DNA of 64,000 nt, from the NCBI RefSeq assembly GCF_000003815.2, contig NC_049995.1, forward strand, positions 12,270,427 to 12,334,426, given 5' to 3'. The position numbers and the translations under genes were made by a program. Below, piece by piece: positions 59,501 through 64,000 of this stretch (its first letter is position 1; each line of letters starts with the position of its first letter). Source of the DNA: Branchiostoma floridae. Lineage: Eukaryota; Chordata; Leptocardii; Amphioxiformes; Branchiostomatidae. Below the pieces are notes generated by a model. It was not told the origin of the DNA. It saw only the letters and a list, made by a program, of their open reading frames with translations, and searched no databases.

Positions 59501-60612
59501 TTTTCTGTGGTGAGAAAAAGTCTGTGGACGATGCGGACGTTCTCGTCTAGTTGCTCGCAGGCCGTTCTTCTTTCTGTTGTCGCTGATCTTGTAGTTGTGG
59601 GAGGGATTGGGCTGGAGTCTCCTACCGCGGCCATGGTTAGCAGTAGCAGCAAGCAGAACGCGACGAGCTCCGAGGTGTCCTCTTGACAATCTAAAGTGGT
59701 GAAACAGAGCGGTACGTTTAGTGGGAGGTTGTCGGAGCAGTGCGCGCTGCGGCAAGGGCGATCTGCTCCAGTAATTATATCTCTCCCCTCGCTCTCTACG
59801 GGTAGGCTATTTTAAGGGCTGTTTCCAAGCGCATTTATGCATGCCTCGGCGCAGCGCCTGGCTACGATAAGCGACTCCGCTGGGACGGGTAGCTAGTCAA
59901 ACAACTCTGTCAGTCCGGCCGGCTCGTTCGTCAAGTGGAGGCATGCGGGGCATGACTGAATGACCCCGGGGACTGCACGCCTGCTCGGCCGCGTGGCGCG
60001 TAACATGCCGCCGAACAGGTTTCTGTACAACACGTGCATCCCCTTACTCTACCCGCCTGCCAAAAATCACAACATTTCCTGCGATGTTTTACACAAACAA
60101 TGCGCCAAAAAAGCGATATTTTACACAAACGTTGCGCTAAAAGGTGACAATTCTACCATAGGGAGCGACTACGGCCGCCTAGCCGACCGAGAGGCGGAGG
60201 TAAAGGCGTTCGGCTCGCCTCGACAATGTTCGGGAAATGTTCGTAATAAAATGGGCACGTTGCAACATGTTGTGTGTTCTGGTAGAAATGATCACTACAA
60301 CGCTAACTGTACTAAAACATCATTATAAACAAGATCACAGAATAGTTTTAACCTCAGAAATGTCTAAATCATTGTAGATATATAAAATCTCTATCGGATA
60401 CGAGTAAAATCACGAGTAAGCCAAAATACATGAAAATCGTAAAAATCATCTTAAATCGTAAAAATCAGCAAGGACATGAAAAATTCTCATCCTAAAGATA
60501 CAAATAAATCTTATTAGAGCAGTTAAGAAAGTAGAGAAAGATTAAGAAAAATCGCGTAACGTTAACATGTGGAAAAGAGCATGTAGTACTTACGGAATGT
60601 ACACTTGGCCAT
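47578..60612 (-). CDS. IL-6-superfamily four-helix cytokine
   Basis: Five exons: 60612-60594, 59690-59485, 57105-57004, 48854-48669 and 47805-47578 (stop). Intron phases are 1-0-0-0 and the protein has 246 residues. Exon 1 has only 19 coding nt (MAKCTF), as I recall for IL6. Signal peptide to about 30 (VAFCLLLLLTMAAVG). Helix A about 46-75 (QLDENVRIVHRLFLTTEKFF), an A-B loop with LTLRGLPEL, helix B about 110-137 (MRHNLHLLYPFLDVLE), helix C about 140-170 (GRLEEKLSRQLQNVLSHTRS) and helix D about 199-228. Helix D HIIIRDFVDFLRRVQRDF lines up without gaps with IL-6 helix D (HLILRSFKEFL...), and less closely with CLCF1. The four IL-6 A-B-loop cysteines are absent; C51 and C232 could pair. N184 is a glycosylation sequon. 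It should be secreted and signal through a gp130-like receptor (inferred). The exact subfamily is open. Confidence 0.8.
50639..50890. repeat. interspersed repeat starting AGTCTCCAAGCAGACGTGTC, copy 1
   Basis: Shares AAGCAGACGTGTCAGCTGGA, GAGAAGAATTTGGCCAAA, CAGTCTATCCAGCTAT and a GGAGT.TGG.AGAGACTAG end with 53222-53570. Confidence 0.75.
53222..53570. repeat. interspersed repeat copies 2 and 3 in tandem
   Basis: A truncated copy (53222-53330) is followed directly by a full-length one (53331-53570) of the same family as 50639-50890. Confidence 0.75.
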
Positions 60613-60723
60613 AGTTGCATAAAAGTTGGATCGAGGTAGTAGTAAAAAACGTTGATCCCTACACTGGAGGTGTTTCCTCGACTGCTCCTACACTCATTCA
60701 TGGCGAGAAACGAACGTGGGCAA

Positions 60724-60731
60724 CTTTTATA
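60724..60731 (-). promoter_or_regulatory. TATA box of the cytokine gene
   Basis: GGGGGTATAAAAGTTG on the minus strand, 112 nt before the start codon. A start site about 30 nt downstream (near 60700) would leave a ~90-nt leader and would skip the out-of-frame ATG at 60701. Confidence 0.7.
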
Positions 60732-60765
60732 CCCCCAAGAATCGGAAAATCTAGTCATTTCTTTG

Positions 60766-60789
60766 TGATGACATCATCCTGACATCACT
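60766..60789 (-). promoter_or_regulatory. two bZIP (ATF/AP-1-like) sites upstream of the TATA box
   Basis: TGATGACATCAT at 60766-60777 and TGACATCACT at 60780-60789 each differ from TGACGTCA by one base. They lie 35-60 bp upstream of the TATA box. A GAGGATTTCC at 60871-60880 resembles a kappa-B site, with one mismatch to the common consensus. Confidence 0.4.
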
Positions 60790-60889
60790 TTCGCACGTCG
60801 TTTTGACATGCAGATTGGCGGCACGCGCGAAAAAAAAATGGACCCAAATTATGTCTGCCCCGGAAGACCGGAGGATTTCCGATCTTTGC

Positions 60890-63800
60890 CGAACAGCCGA
60901 AACGACCAGTTCCGGTGAGACCCGAACAACGGGGCTCCCGATCGATGAGTAACGTACAGACGTGATCAAAACAAATCGAAGACGCCTAATGGCTTTTCAC
61001 GCTTAATTTCGATATATATTCAAACGTCTTTTAGCGGCTTCCGCCGGAAAATGGCTCTTTGTATTTTACACCCAGGAGTATTGTACAGTAAGAGGTCATC
61101 GACTCGAGGCGTCAGTCATACCCTGCGCTTCGAGAGGAGACCGTTTCTCCGAAATCCTTCCAGCGCTCTCTTATTCTCTTTTTGACGGCCATCAATTTTT
61201 AAAGGGGAAAGCCCCGGAAAGGTATCTGAGAAGCCAAATCTCACGGGAGAGGGTTAGAGCACTCGTATTTTTTTCTCTCTCTGTTTCTCCGGAAGTGCCC
61301 TATCTTTTGAGGCGAATCTGTGCTAGGAGAGTGCGTTTATATCTAGATAACACAGAAGAAATAGACATTAGGATATTTATCCTGTGACAACAGGTCATTA
61401 ATCACTTAGAGTAATTATTGTTAATTTATCGCCTGTGAGCTTGCCACCCCCCTCCCCACTGTAGTAGCAACACAGGCCTTGTTGCCTCCGGTGTGTTGTG
61501 ACGTAGCACATCCATATGAAATTTCTCCGAGCGGGAACATGAATAGGAACGACCGCTTCAGACCATTAAGAATCCAGTAGTAACAGCACTTCCGTTCACG
61601 TTTCTACAACAAATGAGCGCGCGGCTGAGATTTCACAGGCCAGTTCTCACCTTTGTTGCACGGAGTTCCCCACAGACCAGACGATGTGGTTTTCGGTCAC
61701 CGTCCGACTTCCTGAGTTTGAAGAGGCGGACAGGCGGGAAACAAAGACACGTCGCTAGTTTACAAACCCGAGAAGCTGCTACATTCTAACCTCACAATAT
61801 ACAATACATGTCACGAAGTTTGGGTACCCCCTTACACCAAGAAGATGTTTTCAAATTATCATAAAAAGTAGTCGAATTTGAATGCCCAACACTTGGCTCT
61901 TTAAAATATCCTGTTTTGATTAAAAGGGATTTGAAGGTATTTTATTATCCTGGTCAGCTCAAGATATCAGACGACAATTTTCCCTGGCCTAGTAGCCTAC
62001 AATCAGGCTTCTCGGCTAGGCTTTTTAGCTTACTATATCCTGCTTCTCATGATTATAAACCAGTTCTAACTGTACTCGTCTCAGAGGAGGTGACTGCCAG
62101 AACCGGGTACAATCAAAACTGACACAAAACAACAACAAAAAACGACACATAGTAAAAAAAAAACCTTGTCAAGAAGCCTACTCTATAGACTATCCAACAG
62201 GTGCTTTCTTGATGGCGAACGATTTCTACTTAACTAGTTTTCAGCGATGAAATAACAGTTTGGTGAACGGACAGATCACAAAGCTCTGGTTCCTACTTTC
62301 CTCCCGACGCTACCTAAGACTCAGAATCTGAATGAAGATATGTCTGACAATCCATATCATCTGTTTTTATGCCCCAAGAAAGAGCAAAACACATTCTTCC
62401 CACGCACACACACGTGTGGTATGGAAGATATGAATTGGTAGGAAGGTACACAGACAATTCAGTCTGGAACAAGTTGTTGTCTCTCTCTGTCAAACGTTTT
62501 TAATCTAACACGTTGGCGGTGGGGGAGCCAGGGTTTACATCAGACGATATTTCTTCTTCTCTTCAGTTTCCTGGTGGTTTTGTTTTACCTAATGGCGTAG
62601 GATGAGAGAGGGGGTGGGGGATGGAGTCACATGGCCATACAGCTTTATTGCAAACGGTGAAGAAAAGAAAGAGGAGCATCTTAAGATGCCTCAGTCTTCA
62701 AGACACTCTTATAAGTAGTTTAAGACTTCTTATAAGTAGGCCATTACAGGGAAATGTCATAGAAGTAATATAACCTACGACTCCCACCCCATCCCATTTA
62801 GTCATTGGCTACAGTGAATCAGAAAAAGCCTAAGTTCTTTCACAGAAAGGTGAACGCAGTAATTTCAGTATGGGAGGGGGACATGTTTGAGTGGATGGGA
62901 TTTTTGGTCTTAGATACGCCAAAACTCCACAATCCTAGAGTATCGTTTTATTCAACAATAGCACTAAGAAACCTTTATATGTAAAACTATATCTCAAACT
63001 ATGAAACTATAGCTAGAAAGTCTTTGGCCCTTTTTGAGGAGGGCTTATACTGAAATTTCAGCCTTATAATCTTAAAAAAAACTGCTCACGGAAGGTACAG
63101 TATAGCTACCACAACCCACACACCCCAACACACACTTTTTCTGCTATAGTATAACGGTTGTCCCCCAATGTTAGCTGAAAGCCAACAGTTGTGGTTCATG
63201 GTTCGACATTGATTTACCTTTCCGTGTGTTAACACCGTTCAAGCCGGGATACGTTCCGTGACGATCTTTATCTTTCTGTAATTGAGCAACACAAAAACCT
63301 GCAAACCGCCCCTCAATAAGCTTTCTGTACTCCTTTAGCCAACATGTACACGATCAGTCTTCTAATACATCTATACTAGCTGTCAGTACTACACGTGCTA
63401 CCGTTCTGTACCTTAATCGTGTCTTTATCAAAAGTCTATTAGGTAAAAACTACAACGTTCTAACAAGTGTTAGATGGAGTAGTCACTCTTAACAATCAAA
63501 CAAAAGACCACTGTGTTCTAAAAAGAGCTACTCTAAGCGCAGGGCAATCTATTTTACTAATTATGAAGTCGGGTCGGGGTCGGCCCTCTAATTGACTCAA
63601 ATTAATTTGAAGGGTGGTAGCTCAAGCCCTTGGCTTATCGTGGTAAAAAAGGGCGCCATTGTTAGGAAAGGGGTGCACCTGTCATCCCCGGAACTATATA
63701 AACACTCACGTCTTTCAAATCCTGACGAGATTGCGTTTCTGTGACAATGGAGTTGACTGGTGAGGGTGGCGAGAAGAGGGCTTGAGATGGTATCTGGGGG

Positions 63801-64000
63801 CATGTTGTGAGGAAACATATAAACAGTGGCAACGCTGTCTTCTGTGAGGGAATTGTTGGTATGATTGACGGGTCGATCAGACGACAGTGATGTGTCGGTG
63901 CGATGAGTACCTGTTGTCGTTGAAAAGACAGTTAACAGTATGGTAATATTTAGGGCAAGGGTGGCGAGAAGAGGGTTTGAGATAGTATCTGGGTGTATGT
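60890..64000. other. upstream flank of the cytokine gene
   Basis: No convincing exon. The sequence is mixed; at the right end a ~48-bp block (GGGTGGCGAGAAGAGGGCTT...) at 63757-63804 recurs at 63960-64000, so a ~200-bp repeat may continue past the window edge. Confidence 0.4.

Noticed and set aside
60699-60701. Upstream ATG as the cytokine start
   Set aside because: It is out of frame with exon 2 (the joined frame soon stops) and lies at the predicted transcription start.

Overview
The window looks like cephalochordate (amphioxus, Branchiostoma) nuclear DNA. It has intron-rich genes of vertebrate type, single-exon LRR and LRR-Ig receptor genes, dense short mobile elements, and tandem repeats that run across exon/intron borders. 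Four runs of N are assembly gaps. Gene models were built by hand from splice sites, reading phase and protein recognition; no alignment was run.

Layout. 592-5499 (+) encodes UQCC1, a mitochondrial complex III assembly factor, in seven exons. 7622-8857 (-) is a single-exon LRR membrane protein and 13862-15490 (+) a single-exon LRR-Ig membrane receptor; their 5' ends face each other across a repeat-rich, gap-containing 5 kb. 17210-29362 (-) is a CARD plus death-domain adaptor of RAIDD/CRADD type with an extra N-terminal exon, a long C-terminal tail and two possible 3' ends; a tRNA-Ala gene lies in one intron on the other strand. 31491-36622 (-) is a complete nine-exon beta-1,4-GalNAc transferase (B4GALNT1/2 type). 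38466-42662 (-) is the 3' part of a gene I do not recognise; two of its exons lie between the perfect 29-bp inverted ends of a CACTA/EnSpm-like element (37393-41262).

The most striking gene is 47578-60612 (-), five exons encoding a 246-residue secreted protein. It has the exon plan, intron phases (1-0-0-0), signal peptide, four predicted helices and helix-D sequence of the IL-6/G-CSF/CNTF cytokine superfamily. It has a TATA box, bZIP-like sites just upstream, and AU-rich elements before the likely poly(A) signal. An IL-6-type helical cytokine in an invertebrate chordate would be a notable finding.

The pattern-recognition-type receptors, the CARD-DD adaptor and the cytokine place several candidate immune genes within 55 kb, although UQCC1 and the glycosyltransferase are housekeeping or metabolic. 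The rest is introns and intergenic DNA carrying hairpin MITEs, Penelope-like fragments, tRNA-like SINE pieces and minisatellites.
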